50,592 bases of DNA from Bacteroidota bacterium (GTDB lineage: Bacteria; Bacteroidota; Bacteroidia; Chitinophagales; LD1): NCBI GenBank assembly GCA_025963485.1, contig JAOQAO010000108.1, positions 1 to 50,592 of the forward strand. Reading direction: 5' to 3'. The notes below the pieces were generated by a model. It was not told the origin of the DNA and did not search any database. It saw nothing but the letters and a program-made list of their open reading frames with translations. This document shows, one piece after another, positions 1 to 8,586 of the stretch (the first letter of the stretch is position 1; each line of letters starts with the position of its first letter). The translations under genes and the position numbers were made by a program.

Positions 1-2695
1 CAGCTGCGCCGCCTGCTGCCACAGTGCTGGTATAATCTAAAGCTGTAGCTGCAGTATAAGAGCCGGTGGTAAGTGTAGTAGCAGTAGTGCTATATGAGAA
101 AGTGAGTGAGTTGGCTACGGCACCTGAACCACCGTCGCGCCATTGCTCGCCAGTGTATTGTACGAAAACGCGATTGACAGGAGCGCCGGTGCTGTTGTTG
201 AGTTTCACACCATAAGTGATCGTATTGCTACCTCCTGATGCGAGTGAACCAAGCGCACGGTCAGAGGCCGAAGCAGCGCCGAAGCTGTATATGCCACCTG
301 CGTTGTTACTACCTGTGCCGGAGTTGACACCTGTAGTAGCGATATTGCTGCTGCTGGCATACCAGCCCGGGATGGTCGTATTATCCACCCATGTCACAGA
401 GCCTGTCGATGGGAGGCTATTGAAGTTCTGCTGATAGACGAGGCCAGAAGTGGCTGCGGCAGGATCACTCCAGCGGTAGTCGGAGAAATTGGAACCGTTG
501 ACAGTCAATGTCACAGGACCTCCTGTACAAGCTGTCGTACTTGTAGCTGATGAGATCACAGGGAGTGCATTGATAGATACTACAAGTGTCTGGGCTGTGC
601 CTGAACAGCTGGCATTGGACGGAGTGACGCTGATCGTACCACCTGTGGTACCTGCATCGACGGTGATAGAGTTGATCGTGCCGCCTGCGGTCTGTGACCA
701 GCCCGAAGGGAGCACCCAAGTGTATGTAATGCCAGAGACATTGGTCACGCTGTATGTGAGGCCAGTAGCTCCGCTGCAGACGCCAGCGCTGCCCACGATA
801 GCGCTCGGAGTCGAAGGGATATTGATAGGAGCTACAGCGAGAGTTTGCGCCGGCCCATTGCAGAAGCCATTGTTAGGTATAACGGTAACTGTACCCGATG
901 TAGTAGTCGTGGTGACAATAACCGAGTTGGTATTAGTACCGGCGGTCTGTGTCCAGCCTGTAGGAAATGTCCATGCGTATGTAGTACCCGGAACATTGGT
1001 GACACTGTATGTGACGCCTGTCGTATTTTTGCACGGAGCTGCGAGACCGACGATCGCTGAAGGCTGAGAAGGAGGAGCTACACCTGTACCATCGGCTGCC
1101 ACGTCTGATGGAAGCAATGCGCCACCGCCATTGACAGGTATGTTGCCTGCATATGATTGAACCAGTGTAGGGGAAAACTTCACGAAGATAGCCTGTGAGT
1201 ATGCACCGCCGGGCTGAGTCAGTGACAATGAGGTAGTATATGAACCTCCTGACGTCGTGCTGAAAGTATAACCCGTGAGAGGGCCAACATTTACGTTGGC
1301 AGTAGTAAGTCCGCTACCGGTAATGGTGAAAGAGTTGGGTCCTGCTGTGCTGCCCGTACAAACAGATCCGAAAGATGCAAGTGATCCTGAGCTAAGAGTA
1401 GCAACAAGCGCCGTAGTCAGGAATGAGCTTTGCGAACCGTAGTAAGTGCTCACCGCTGTAGTGGCATATGCTCTGTAATAATAAGTGGTGCCTGGCAAGA
1501 GCGGAGTAAGATCGGAAGTAAAATTGCCGCCGCTGATATTGGTGCTGGCTACCTGAGTGCCCGTGCCTGGTGTGAATCCATTGGTGAGGCTATATTCTAT
1601 ACCATAAGCCGTAGTAGGACTGCATCCATTGACCGTGATCGATCCTGCACATGTGGCAAAGGTCGTAGTGATACCACTGGTGGAACCTGTGACAACAGTA
1701 GGCAATGTATTGATACCTGAACCTACAGCAGCTACGTTGATAGATGATGCGCCACCGCCACCTACAGGTATGTTGCCATTGTAAGATTGAACAAGCGATG
1801 GATTGAAATCGACAAATATTTGCTGGCTATATGCACCGCCCGGCTGAGTCAGTGAAAGGGATGTGGTATATGTGCCTCCGGATGTAGTAGAGTAAGTATA
1901 CCCAGACAAAGCACCTACTGTGACATTGGCAGTAGAAAGGCTGGTACCCGTGATAGTAAAAGAGTTAGGACCTGCTGTAGTGCCTGTACATACGGAACCA
2001 AAGCTAGTGAGGGCGGAAGCGCTGACAGATGCGCCTCCCGCTGTGGCATTGAGCTGGATATTGTCGATGCGATTATTGCCGGATGCATTGGACGCTCCCG
2101 TAGGAGTGAGCCTGAGGTAAGCAGTGGCCGCATTATCCAGACCAGTAATTCCACTGAACGTTTGCACGGCAAAAGAAGTAGGTATAGTTGTAACAGCACC
2201 TACACTAAACCAGGTAGTGCCATTGGTGCTATACTCCCAGGTCTGGGTGCCAAATCCTGTAGCTGTTTTTTGCGTAGCATAAGTTAACGAAAGATTGGTA
2301 AAACCCGTCATACTGAATTTGAAGACAATAAATTTACCGTTGGCAGCAGTGCCGCCAACTCCACCAACAATAGCCAAGGCAGAGCTACCAGAAGTGACAG
2401 TAGAAAGACTGGTACCCGAAGTATTGAGATTAGAACCTCCAAAAGAAGTGACTTCGTTGCCCGAAGTGGCAGTCACCCATGAGCTGGCTCCATTTGTGCC
2501 GTTCATGTATATGTTACCTGTACCGAAATTGGCTGCATAAGTAGTAGGCGCGCTGGGTGCAGCAGCGGCAGCTGTGCCTCCGGTAGCTGTAGTTTGAAAA
2601 TCCCATCCCGCGATCAGGCTCGTGACGGCCCGGGTGCTGGTGCTTTGGATCAATAAAATAAATGTCAAAAGAAAAATGGGGGAGATCTTCTTCAT
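1..2695 (-). CDS. Large modular secreted surface protein, 3' end cut off by the window
   Basis: The frame is open from the ATG at 2695-2693 to position 1, giving 898 codons without a stop, so the C-terminus lies outside the window. It starts MKKISPIFLLTFILLIQ, a typical Sec signal peptide. The chain is Ser/Thr/Gly-rich. It contains a duplicated module of about 100 residues (around 1730-2030 and 1090-1410, each with Ser-Leu-Thr-Gln-Pro-Gly-Gly-Ala-Tyr-Ser), a fibronectin-III-like stretch between them, then two PKD/Ig-like modules with YxWxxPxGW cores. In Bacteroidota such proteins are usually exported and anchored by T9SS; that sorting domain would lie off the edge. It is downstream of the kinase gene but separated by 314 bp, so probably transcribed on its own. 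The exact ligand is not recognisable. Confidence 0.85.
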   Translation of the reverse strand, partial: MKKISPIFLLTFILLIQSTSTRAVTSLIAGWDFQTTATGGTAAAAAPSAPTTYAANFGTGNIYMNGTNGASSWVTATSGNEVTSFGGSNLNTSGTSLSTVTSGSSALAIVGGVGGTAANGKFIVFKFSMTGFTNLSLTYATQKTATGFGTQTWEYSTNGTTWFSVGAVTTIPTSFAVQTFSGITGLDNAATAYLRLTPTGASNASGNNRIDNIQLNATAGGASVSASALTSFGSVCTGTTAGPNSFTITGTSLSTANVTVGALSGYTYSTTSGGTYTTSLSLTQPGGAYSQQIFVDFNPSLVQSYNGNIPVGGGGASSINVAAVGSGINTLPTVVTGSTSGITTTFATCAGSITVNGCSPTTAYGIEYSLTNGFTPGTGTQVASTNISGGNFTSDLTPLLPGTTYYYRAYATTAVSTYYGSQSSFLTTALVATLSSGSLASFGSVCTGSTAGPNSFTITGSGLTTANVNVGPLTGYTFSTTSGGSYTTSLSLTQPGGAYSQAIFVKFSPTLVQSYAGNIPVNGGGALLPSDVAADGTGVAPPSQPSAIVGLAAPCKNTTGVTYSVTNVPGTTYAWTFPTGWTQTAGTNTNSVIVTTTTTSGTVTVIPNNGFCNGPAQTLAVAPINIPSTPSAIVGSAGVCSGATGLTYSVTNVSGITYTWVLPSGWSQTAGGTINSITVDAGTTGGTISVTPSNASCSGTAQTLVVSINALPVISSATSTTACTGGPVTLTVNGSNFSDYRWSDPAAATSGLVYQQNFNSLPSTGSVTWVDNTTIPGWYASSSNIATTGVNSGTGSNNAGGIYSFGAASASDRALGSLASGGSNTITYGVKLNNSTGAPVNRVFVQYTGEQWRDGGSGAVANSLTFSYSTTATTLTTGSYTAATALDYTSTVAAGGAA

Positions 2696-3009
2696 AAATA
2701 AGGTGGTTTTGAGGATGCAAATATCGGTAACGGTTGTTAAGGAATGGTTACCCAAGAGGTTAATTTAGGCCAGTGTGCAAAAGAAAACAGCGAACAGTTC
2801 TCTAACATACATTTATTGGGGATTCTAAATGCCTGACGGACAACAAGTAGGAGGATTCAGGCTGCGCAAAATGACTTATTTCACTTTATAGGCATAAACA
2901 TATATACGCCTTTCCACATTAAAATCACAAATGGGGAATGGCCTAACTAAAGTCGTTGGTCAGGTAACAACGGGCTGGGAGCAAAAGAGAAGCTTAGATA
3001 AGACTATCC
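2696..3009. other. Non-coding gap between kinase gene and surface-protein gene
   Basis: No convincing gene in this 314-bp stretch. It must contain the promoter of the leftward surface-protein gene. A GATATTTG sequence on the minus strand, about 25 bp upstream of that start, is one base pair step off the Bacteroidota -7 consensus, but I found no well-spaced -33 partner. The only clear structure is the hairpin at 3000-3017. Confidence 0.5.
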
Positions 3010-3017
3010 TTAGTCTT
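3000..3017 (-). terminator. Hairpin overlapping the stop codon of the kinase gene
   Basis: Perfect 7-bp inverted repeat AAGACTA/TAGTCTT with a 4-nt loop. It spans the TAA stop of the leftward kinase gene. The following T tract is weak and interrupted, so it may be a poor terminator or an mRNA 3'-end protector. Confidence 0.35.
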
Positions 3018-3939
3018 CTATCTCGATGTCAAACTGGACGAGGTCGATGAACTCGCGAACGCGGTCCTCGATGTCTTTGTGAGTCAGAGTGCGGAGGCGC
3101 TCGGTGCCGAACTTCTCGACGCAGAAGGACGCCATGGCTGAGCCGTAGATGATAGCACGCTTCATATTGTCAAAAGAGATGTCGCGGGTCTTGTCGAGGT
3201 AACCGCAGAAGCCTCCTGCAAAGGTGTCGCCTGCTCCGGTCGGGTCAAAGACCTCCTCCAGCGGCAGTGCCGGCGCGAAGAAGACATGCTTCTCATGGAA
3301 CAGGAGTGCGCCGTGCTCACCCTTCTTTATGATCAGGTACTTAGGGCCCATAGCCATGATCCTGGCAGCGGCTTTGACTAGAGAGTATTCATTGGAGAGT
3401 TGACGAGCTTCGGCGTCGTTGATCGTGAGGACGTCTATCTTGCCGATCACACTCAACAGGGTATTGATGAATGGTTCGGTCATCCAGAAGTTCATGGTGT
3501 CCAGCACGATTAGCTTAGGGCGCTTGGTGAGCTGCTCTATCACCTTGATCTGGAGAGCAGGATCGATATTGCCCAGCAGGAGTATATCGCTATCCTGATA
3601 GCTATCCGGCACAGTTGGATTGAACTCGAGTAGTACATTGAGATCTGTGATAAGTGTGTCGCGGGTATTCATATCCAGATGGTATTTGCCACTCCAGAAA
3701 AATGACTTTTTACCTTCCTTGATCTCTATGCCTGTGGTATCGACACCTTTGGTACGCAGCAGAGCCAGCTCGTTCATATCAAAGTCATCGCCGATGACAG
3801 AGACGATATTGACCTTCTTGGAAAAATATGATGCAGACCATGCGATGTATGTAGCAGCGCCACCTACGATCTTGTCGGTCTTGCCAAATGGTGTCTCTAT
3901 CGCGTCGAAGGCTACAGTGCCTACAGTAAGTAATGACAT
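3010..3939 (-). CDS. PfkB/ribokinase-family sugar kinase
   Basis: Cytoplasmic ATP-dependent kinase of the PfkB/ribokinase family, which phosphorylates a sugar or nucleoside hydroxyl; the substrate cannot be read from sequence. The N-terminal half has the GGAATYIAWSASYF region (substrate-binding Gly-Gly), and the C-terminal half has the PfkB signature DPTGAGDTFAGGF, whose GAGD supplies the anion hole and catalytic Asp. I chose the start MSLLTVGTVAFDAI at 3939, giving 309 aa, the usual family length. A longer frame starting at 4050 adds 37 residues unlike any PfkB N-terminus and would overlap the likely promoter. It is a stand-alone leftward gene. Confidence 0.9.
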   Translation of the reverse strand: MSLLTVGTVAFDAIETPFGKTDKIVGGAATYIAWSASYFSKKVNIVSVIGDDFDMNELALLRTKGVDTTGIEIKEGKKSFFWSGKYHLDMNTRDTLITDLNVLLEFNPTVPDSYQDSDILLLGNIDPALQIKVIEQLTKRPKLIVLDTMNFWMTEPFINTLLSVIGKIDVLTINDAEARQLSNEYSLVKAAARIMAMGPKYLIIKKGEHGALLFHEKHVFFAPALPLEEVFDPTGAGDTFAGGFCGYLDKTRDISFDNMKRAIIYGSAMASFCVEKFGTERLRTLTHKDIEDRVREFIDLVQFDIEIED

Positions 3940-3960
3940 GGGGGATATTGGATTTGGGCG

Positions 3961-3992
3961 CAAATATGTGAATAATATAGACCCCGCCCAAA
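3961..3992 (-). promoter_or_regulatory. Putative promoter of the PfkB kinase gene
   Basis: On the minus strand, TTTG (3992-3989) and CATATTTG (3968-3961) are separated by 20 bp. This matches the Bacteroidota housekeeping layout (TTTG, 19-21 bp, TAnnTTTG) with one mismatch in the -7 box. It predicts a short leader to the ATG at 3939 and supports the shorter start. Confidence 0.45.
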
Positions 3993-4167
3993 CCTTCTCT
4001 AAAGTAAGGGTGGAATATCGTAATAAAGGCCTTTCAAAACCTATATGCAAACCAGCTGAAACTATTGATATTATTAGGTTTTGTTATGAGGCTGTGCGAA
4101 TCGGAATCATAATTTGGCATCAAAAAGGGGTTAACTCTGATCTGTCAGGCGAGTATATTGCAGTACC

Positions 4168-4476
4168 ATGAATAAGGAAGGAGCACTACTGCTGATACTC
4201 GCTGACAAGCTGAACGGCTATGAAGAAGATGACATTCGCCAGCTATGCCAGGAAGGCCTCGGCCTGTCTGAACCGGAGTCCATTGAAACTACCTGCCGGA
4301 TACTGCTGAGATGGGTACAGCTCAATGCAGAGACACGCAGGGAGATACTCAAGCTGGTATCGGCCAGCTCGCTCAGGGGCGAGGATAATGAGTTCACCCG
4401 GCGCATAGGCGGTGCGATCCGGTCTATCAATATAAAAGGAACCGATCCGGATAAAGGGCAGCAGGCTGTAGCTTAA
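4168..4476 (+). CDS. Small hypothetical protein, 102 aa
   Basis: I do not recognise this family. The protein is highly charged and predicted helical, with no signal peptide, no membrane segment and no Cys. Notable stretches are YEEDDIRQLCQEGLGL and LRWVQLNAETRREILKLV, which look like amphipathic helices of a small cytoplasmic protein. It lies 110 bp upstream of the 508-aa helical-repeat gene on the same strand, but a weak terminator-like hairpin with a T tract separates them. Codon usage resembles its neighbours and no overlapping frame is better, so a real gene is likely. Confidence 0.6.
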   Translation: MNKEGALLLILADKLNGYEEDDIRQLCQEGLGLSEPESIETTCRILLRWVQLNAETRREILKLVSASSLRGEDNEFTRRIGGAIRSINIKGTDPDKGQQAVA

Positions 4477-4507
4477 ACAAGGATGGGCTACAGCGATCAG
4501 TATCTGA

Positions 4508-4547
4508 GGGTAAAAAGCAACTGGTATTTCTGCTGCCCCTTTTTTTG
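4508..4547 (+). terminator. Weak terminator-like structure with T tract
   Basis: GGG (4508-4510) and AGCA (4516-4519) can pair with TGCT (4531-4534) and CCC (4537-4539), followed by eight T. The stem is interrupted, so the call is tentative. It sits just after the 102-aa gene. Confidence 0.3.
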
Positions 4548-4586
4548 ACTAGATTAGATCATCATCCACCAAGGTAGCAAGCCCTC

Positions 4587-6113
4587 ATGAAAAAGACCGA
4601 CCGCCTCTTTGACCTCATACGATCGCTGACCAGGAACGAAAAGGGCTACTTCAAGAAGTTCAGTTTCATCTATTCCAAAGAGGAGAATAATCTCTATGTC
4701 AAACTCTTTGACCTTATAGACCGGCAGCGTGAATACGATGAGGAAGCCCTTATAGCCAAATTTGCCAAAGGCAAGAAGAACTATAACCTCTCTACTGCAA
4801 AGAACTTCCTCTACGACCGTATACTAAAGAGTCTCGAAGGTTATCATGCAGGCCGCAGCACCGCTGAGGTTCGCAGCTACCTGAGCCAGGTGGAGATATT
4901 GATACAAAAGATGCTGCACGGACAGGCAGAGAAGATACTGGACAAAGCGGAGCAGATCGCGGTGAAGAATGAGCACATGGAACTCATGCCGGATATCCTG
5001 ATCAAGCGTATAGCGCTATGGAAGGTGAGGAAGTTTAATGGGATCAACAGGGAAGAGATAGCAGACACGATCAACCAACTGGCGACCAATCTAAAAAGTA
5101 TATACGATCTGGTATCCGTGTATAAATTTCAGTCGGAGTATGACCTTCAATACACAGCCAAAGGCACTATATCCGACAAAGAAACGCTGAAGGAGTTTGA
5201 GGCACTCATCAAAACATATGAGGATAGCGGCATCTCTGCCAGTGGCAGCTTCCCTGTGCAGGTGGCATATCTCCTGCTACTGCATAGTATGTGCCTTTTC
5301 ACCGATCAGGTGGAGAAGGGATATAAAGCCAATCTGCTGCTGCTACAGCTATTCGAAGAAGACCTTGCGAGAATAGAAAGCCGCCGGCATCAATACCACC
5401 ATGCCCTCGCACGAATGGTCGAGAGCCAGACGAGGCTCAGGCTATACGGTGAGGCGGCATACCAGCTCGAGAAACTAAAAAAGCATACCCTCCCCAAAAC
5501 ATCCGGGGCTGATGTCCCCTACTGGTCATACTATACCCTGCTGCTGGAGATCATGATGCTGAGGGCTGCACATGATTTCGCGGGATTGAAGAAAGTGATC
5601 GACAAGAATATGATACCCGCTCAGGTCAAGCTGTTTGAAAGCCGCAACTATGATATACAGATCAAACTGGAGGCGGCCATGATCTATTTCTATGTGCGCG
5701 ACTATGACCGCGTCTCCGATACGCTGAATGAACTCCTCAATAATCCGCGCAACGGTGTACGGCCGGATTTCTACTGCTACGCAAAGCTGCTGCTATTGAT
5801 CACTTATTGGGAGATGGGCAATCATGCTGTGATGCTATCCGAGGTCAAATCGACCAGAAGCTTCTTTGAAAGCAAGCTGGCATTGCTGTCATCGGATAAA
5901 CTGCTTCTGCGGTTCATAGAGAAGCATCATTCGACGGATATCAATGCCCGCAGGATGGTGCCTCTGTTTGAGCAACTCAAATCCGATCTGCTCGCCTCCT
6001 ATACCGACCAGCTCAATAAAAGAGTGGGCGGCTATATAGATGTCGGAATATGGATAGATAGCAAGATCCAGCGAAAACCAGTCACAGAGGCAGTCTCACC
6101 GCTTACTTTCTAA
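4587..6113 (+). CDS. Helical-repeat hypothetical protein, 508 aa
   Basis: Function unknown. The N-terminus (MKKTDRLFDLIRSLTRNEKG) resembles a group of Bacteroidota proteins that begin with an 'L-I-x-S-L-[ST]-x-[NS]-E-K' motif followed by alpha-helical, TPR-like repeats. The whole chain is predicted helical, rich in Leu, Lys and Glu, without signal peptide or membrane spans, so it is probably a cytoplasmic scaffold. A distant paralogue lies at 36589-38046, with the same N-terminal motif and similar length. Start at 4587 is supported by that shared beginning. The gene is monocistronic and followed by the tRNA-Asn promoter. Confidence 0.75.
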   Translation: MKKTDRLFDLIRSLTRNEKGYFKKFSFIYSKEENNLYVKLFDLIDRQREYDEEALIAKFAKGKKNYNLSTAKNFLYDRILKSLEGYHAGRSTAEVRSYLSQVEILIQKMLHGQAEKILDKAEQIAVKNEHMELMPDILIKRIALWKVRKFNGINREEIADTINQLATNLKSIYDLVSVYKFQSEYDLQYTAKGTISDKETLKEFEALIKTYEDSGISASGSFPVQVAYLLLLHSMCLFTDQVEKGYKANLLLLQLFEEDLARIESRRHQYHHALARMVESQTRLRLYGEAAYQLEKLKKHTLPKTSGADVPYWSYYTLLLEIMMLRAAHDFAGLKKVIDKNMIPAQVKLFESRNYDIQIKLEAAMIYFYVRDYDRVSDTLNELLNNPRNGVRPDFYCYAKLLLLITYWEMGNHAVMLSEVKSTRSFFESKLALLSSDKLLLRFIEKHHSTDINARRMVPLFEQLKSDLLASYTDQLNKRVGGYIDVGIWIDSKIQRKPVTEAVSPLTF

Positions 6114-6149
6114 AGAAAATCAGCCTTTGAAGAAAAAATAGGCCAAGGC

Positions 6150-6180
6150 TTGTGAAAATTTGGGGAGAATCCTATATTTG
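6150..6180 (+). promoter_or_regulatory. Promoter of tRNA-Asn
   Basis: TTG at 6150-6152, a 20-bp spacer, then TATATTTG at 6173-6180, a perfect TAnnTTTG -7 element of Bacteroidota sigma-A. The predicted start is a few bases downstream, 10-15 bp before the tRNA. Confidence 0.75.
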
Positions 6181-6199
6181 CCGTCCCTTAACGGGTAAT

Positions 6200-6273
6200 T
6201 CCTCCTTAGCTCAGCTGGTTAGAGCACATGACTGTTAATTATGGGGTCCTTGGTTCGAGCCCAAGAGGGGGAG
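6200..6273 (+). tRNA. tRNA-Asn (anticodon GTT)
   Basis: Full cloverleaf visible by eye. The acceptor stem TCCTCCT pairs with AGGGGGA with one G-U pair. Other elements are a D-arm with AGCTGGTTAGA, an anticodon stem CATGA/TTATG with loop CTGTTAA (anticodon GTT), and a T-arm CTTGG-TTCGAGC-CCAAG. The discriminator base is G at 6273 and CCA is not encoded. The 3' half doubles as the left attachment repeat of the island that follows. Confidence 0.95.
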
Positions 6274-6275
6274 CT
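6253..6275 (+). repeat. Left att-like direct repeat (tRNA-Asn 3' end)
   Basis: 23 bp running from the T-loop through the 3' acceptor strand of tRNA-Asn plus two bases. It is identical to 13603-13625 in the same orientation. The sequences diverge immediately on both sides, as expected for the crossover core of a tyrosine-recombinase element. Confidence 0.85.
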
Positions 6276-6299
6276 AGAAAATGGTTCTACATCATTTCG

Positions 6300-6328
6300 A
6301 AAGGGTTCGCTGAAAATGCGAACCCTTT
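6300..6328 (+). terminator. Intrinsic terminator downstream of tRNA-Asn, inside the island
   Basis: Perfect 11-bp inverted repeat AAAGGGTTCGC/GCGAACCCTTT with a 7-nt loop, followed by a short T-rich tract. It lies 26 bp after the tRNA within island DNA, so it appears to replace the chromosomal terminator displaced by integration. Confidence 0.6.
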
Positions 6329-6330
6329 GT

Positions 6331-6942
6331 GTTTTCGGGGCTTTCCGAATCAACTACACTTCATTCGACCCCATTCCGCGTCAAAAATTATTCCCCCTAT
6401 TTCCCCCTTTGCAATAACTATCTAAATCTCGTAACATAGATATCCAATAAATAGTTTTTAATTTAATACGCTGATAATAAGCACATTCCAGAAATAGCAG
6501 CAAATATTTCTCCCAAAAAAAACATTGGCGTTGGTTATAAAGAGCGATATGACCATATTCAGTCAAACTTCTAACTCAAAACTCGTACTTGATCTAGTAA
6601 CGTGCAGATGAGATAAATGTCGCACTTGAAAGAGATTCTTAATAGAGTCCACGTAAAAACGGAATTTGGTCAACTGTCGAAGATTTTCGATTATTTATAT
6701 ATCCCTTGAAAAATCACTTTACATGCTCAACCACCAATAATGGCTACCCTTTTTAGGTGATTTTTTGTTAGGCTTTATTATGTATTTTCAGATTGCTATT
6801 TATACAAGAGCTGAAGGCGGAAATATTGAAAGGGGACCAGCAGTTTAATGAAGCTGTCAAAGACAAATTAGATTATTAAGACTAGTCTAGTTTAATATGC
6901 CACTAATTGCCCTCATTTTAGCGAATTAGAACAGAGCCAATT
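6331..6942. other. Non-coding left end of the island, about 610 bp
   Basis: I see no credible gene; short frames here have no family features. It is AT-rich. The sequence TTCCCCCTATT at 6391-6401, followed by a related TTCCCCCTTT, recurs near the other island end (13530-13540) in the same orientation. This could be an integrase arm or accessory-protein site. The operon promoter must lie near the right side, but I could not fit a good TTG/TAnnTTTG pair. Confidence 0.5.
6391..6410 (+). repeat. C-rich terminal motif, left copy (possible recombinase arm site)
   Basis: TTCCCCCTAT and TTCCCCCTTT in tandem, 116 bp inside the left core repeat. The 11-mer TTCCCCCTATT is repeated at 13530-13540, 63 bp inside the right core repeat. 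The role is inferred only from position. Confidence 0.35.
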
Positions 6943-7821
6943 ATGAGCACATTCCAGATTTTCAATATTATAATTCCCGACTCAACAATTGATTTCCCTT
7001 TGCGTAGTCATTATCCCGATTGGGCACCAATATTCGTTGTTGGTTGTCCCCGGTCTGGTACAACATTAGTGGGAGAATGTGTTGCCGCCTTCAATGACGT
7101 GGAGTCCGTAGGTGAATCTTTATTTATTAGATATCTCTGGCGCCTTATTACAGACCTACATTTGGGAATTAACGATAAAACTACTATCGTCCCATACGCT
7201 GATGAAAAATTTAGACCTAATTTGACAGAAGCCGTTGGAAGACTTTGCGACGATTTGTACGAAGGATTAAGAAAGCAAAACACTAAACATATAGTAGATC
7301 ATACTCCTTGGAATGGAGCGTGTCTTCCATTATTAGCCCGAATGTATCCGAACTGTAAGATTGTGCATGTCGTTCGAAATCCAATTGCTGTTTCAAAGTC
7401 ATTGACCCAATCATTCCATAATGGCAGAGAATGGGCGCAAGGGGATTCGCTCTATCATGCAAAACTTTGGAATAAGATGGTTCAAAGAATTGATGATGAT
7501 ATAGCGACATTAAATGTGAGTTCGACCAAAATCTATTATGAAGATATTTGCTTGAAACCAATTGAAACCCTTAATGGAATAGCGGTGCAACTTAATCTTA
7601 ATTGGAATGACTCTGCACTATTAAAAACAGAGGTTTTGTATGCATCAAGTCTAAGCTCAGAGGAGCAACCAGAGGAGTATCTTACAAAGCGAAGAAAGGA
7701 GGTACATAGAGATGTCGAGAAATGGCCACTCAATATGGATAAAGAAACGCGAGATAGTTTCTCAAATTTAACGCAAGCTATAGCGCTAAGGAATGGCTAT
7801 ATTATTGATCCAAAAATGTAG
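6943..7821 (+). CDS. Sulfotransferase family protein
   Basis: Predicted PAPS-dependent sulfotransferase that would move a sulfuryl group to a hydroxyl or amine. The 5'-phosphosulfate loop is VVGCPRSGTTLVG (residues 32-44). The second PAPS-binding strand is HVVRNPIAVSKSL (about 142-153), with the usual Arg (145) and Ser (151). At 292 aa it has the length of the bacterial Sulfotransfer_3-like group. There is no signal peptide, so it is cytoplasmic. It is the first gene of the island operon, 55 bp before a methyltransferase. The acceptor is unknown; the neighbouring glycosyltransferase and methyltransferases suggest a shared glycan or small-molecule product. Confidence 0.8.
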   Translation: MSTFQIFNIIIPDSTIDFPLRSHYPDWAPIFVVGCPRSGTTLVGECVAAFNDVESVGESLFIRYLWRLITDLHLGINDKTTIVPYADEKFRPNLTEAVGRLCDDLYEGLRKQNTKHIVDHTPWNGACLPLLARMYPNCKIVHVVRNPIAVSKSLTQSFHNGREWAQGDSLYHAKLWNKMVQRIDDDIATLNVSSTKIYYEDICLKPIETLNGIAVQLNLNWNDSALLKTEVLYASSLSSEEQPEEYLTKRRKEVHRDVEKWPLNMDKETRDSFSNLTQAIALRNGYIIDPKM

Positions 7822-7876
7822 CCCAATACAAATTGGATGTTTAATTATTCTTTAAAATCACCGATAAACAATATTC

Positions 7877-8581
7877 ATGTTAAAGAAAGAAATAAAGGGG
7901 AAAGATTTTTTCGATAAATTCCCGCAGTTCTATTCAAGTAGTCCTAATGGTGATCTCAAAAGTCGATTACATGACAGATTCGATGCGATCTTTCTAAATG
8001 GCAATACAGATTTTTCAAAAAAAACTGTTTTGGATTTAGCAGCTCATGATGGTCGCTGGAGTTGGGCTGCCAGATTTATGGGAGCTAATCATGTAACAGC
8101 AGTTGAGATAAATCCCATTCATTTAGAAGCTTACTCTAATAATATGGCAGCAATAGAATTCGATACAAAATGGTACAGCCTTATTCAGGATGATGTCGTA
8201 CATTTTTTGGAAAGCTCTAACGCTAAATTCGACTTAGTATTATGCTTAGGCTGGTTTTATCACACAACCTATCAAATAGATGTCATCAAACATTTAGCAT
8301 TAATAACGAATGAGATGCTGGTCTTAGATACAGAGTGTATTAACGATAGCGAATCAGCCTATTTTAAGGTGCGCTTAAATAAGGATCATTCTTTATCAAG
8401 TTATACAGAGAGCTTCACCCAGATTCCTTCGCTAGCTTGCATTCGGTTATTGCTTGGATATTACGGTTTCAAATATACTGAATACAATTGGGCTAACAAT
8501 ATAAGTTGTCATGATGAATGTAGTGATTACGCAGAATCAAGACGAGCTACATTTTTCTGTACAAAAAAAATACAATCTTAA
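7877..8581 (+). CDS. Class I SAM-dependent methyltransferase
   Basis: Rossmann-fold methyltransferase of 234 aa. Motif I is VLDLAAHDGRWSWAA (about 51-65) with the SAM-binding Asp/Gly pattern, followed by the acidic residue ending strand beta-2 (TAVEIN, Glu 78) and a motif IV-like FDLVLCLGWFYHT (about 116-128). The target is not predictable; the fold matches small-molecule O- or C-methyltransferases rather than DNA methylases, since no DPPY/NPPF motif is present. It ends 5 bp before the phosphorylase-like gene, so it is translated from the same transcript. Confidence 0.8.
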   Translation: MLKKEIKGKDFFDKFPQFYSSSPNGDLKSRLHDRFDAIFLNGNTDFSKKTVLDLAAHDGRWSWAARFMGANHVTAVEINPIHLEAYSNNMAAIEFDTKWYSLIQDDVVHFLESSNAKFDLVLCLGWFYHTTYQIDVIKHLALITNEMLVLDTECINDSESAYFKVRLNKDHSLSSYTESFTQIPSLACIRLLLGYYGFKYTEYNWANNISCHDECSDYAESRRATFFCTKKIQS

Positions 8582-8586
8582 AGCTT

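Noticed and set aside
489-1067. 192-codon plus-strand frame near the left edge
   Set aside because: Antisense to the well-supported minus-strand surface protein; its Val/Pro/Thr-rich composition is what the reverse of Thr/Gly/Ser repeats gives.
6228-6425. 65-codon frame overlapping tRNA-Asn
   Set aside because: It starts in the anticodon arm and has no family features; it is chance.
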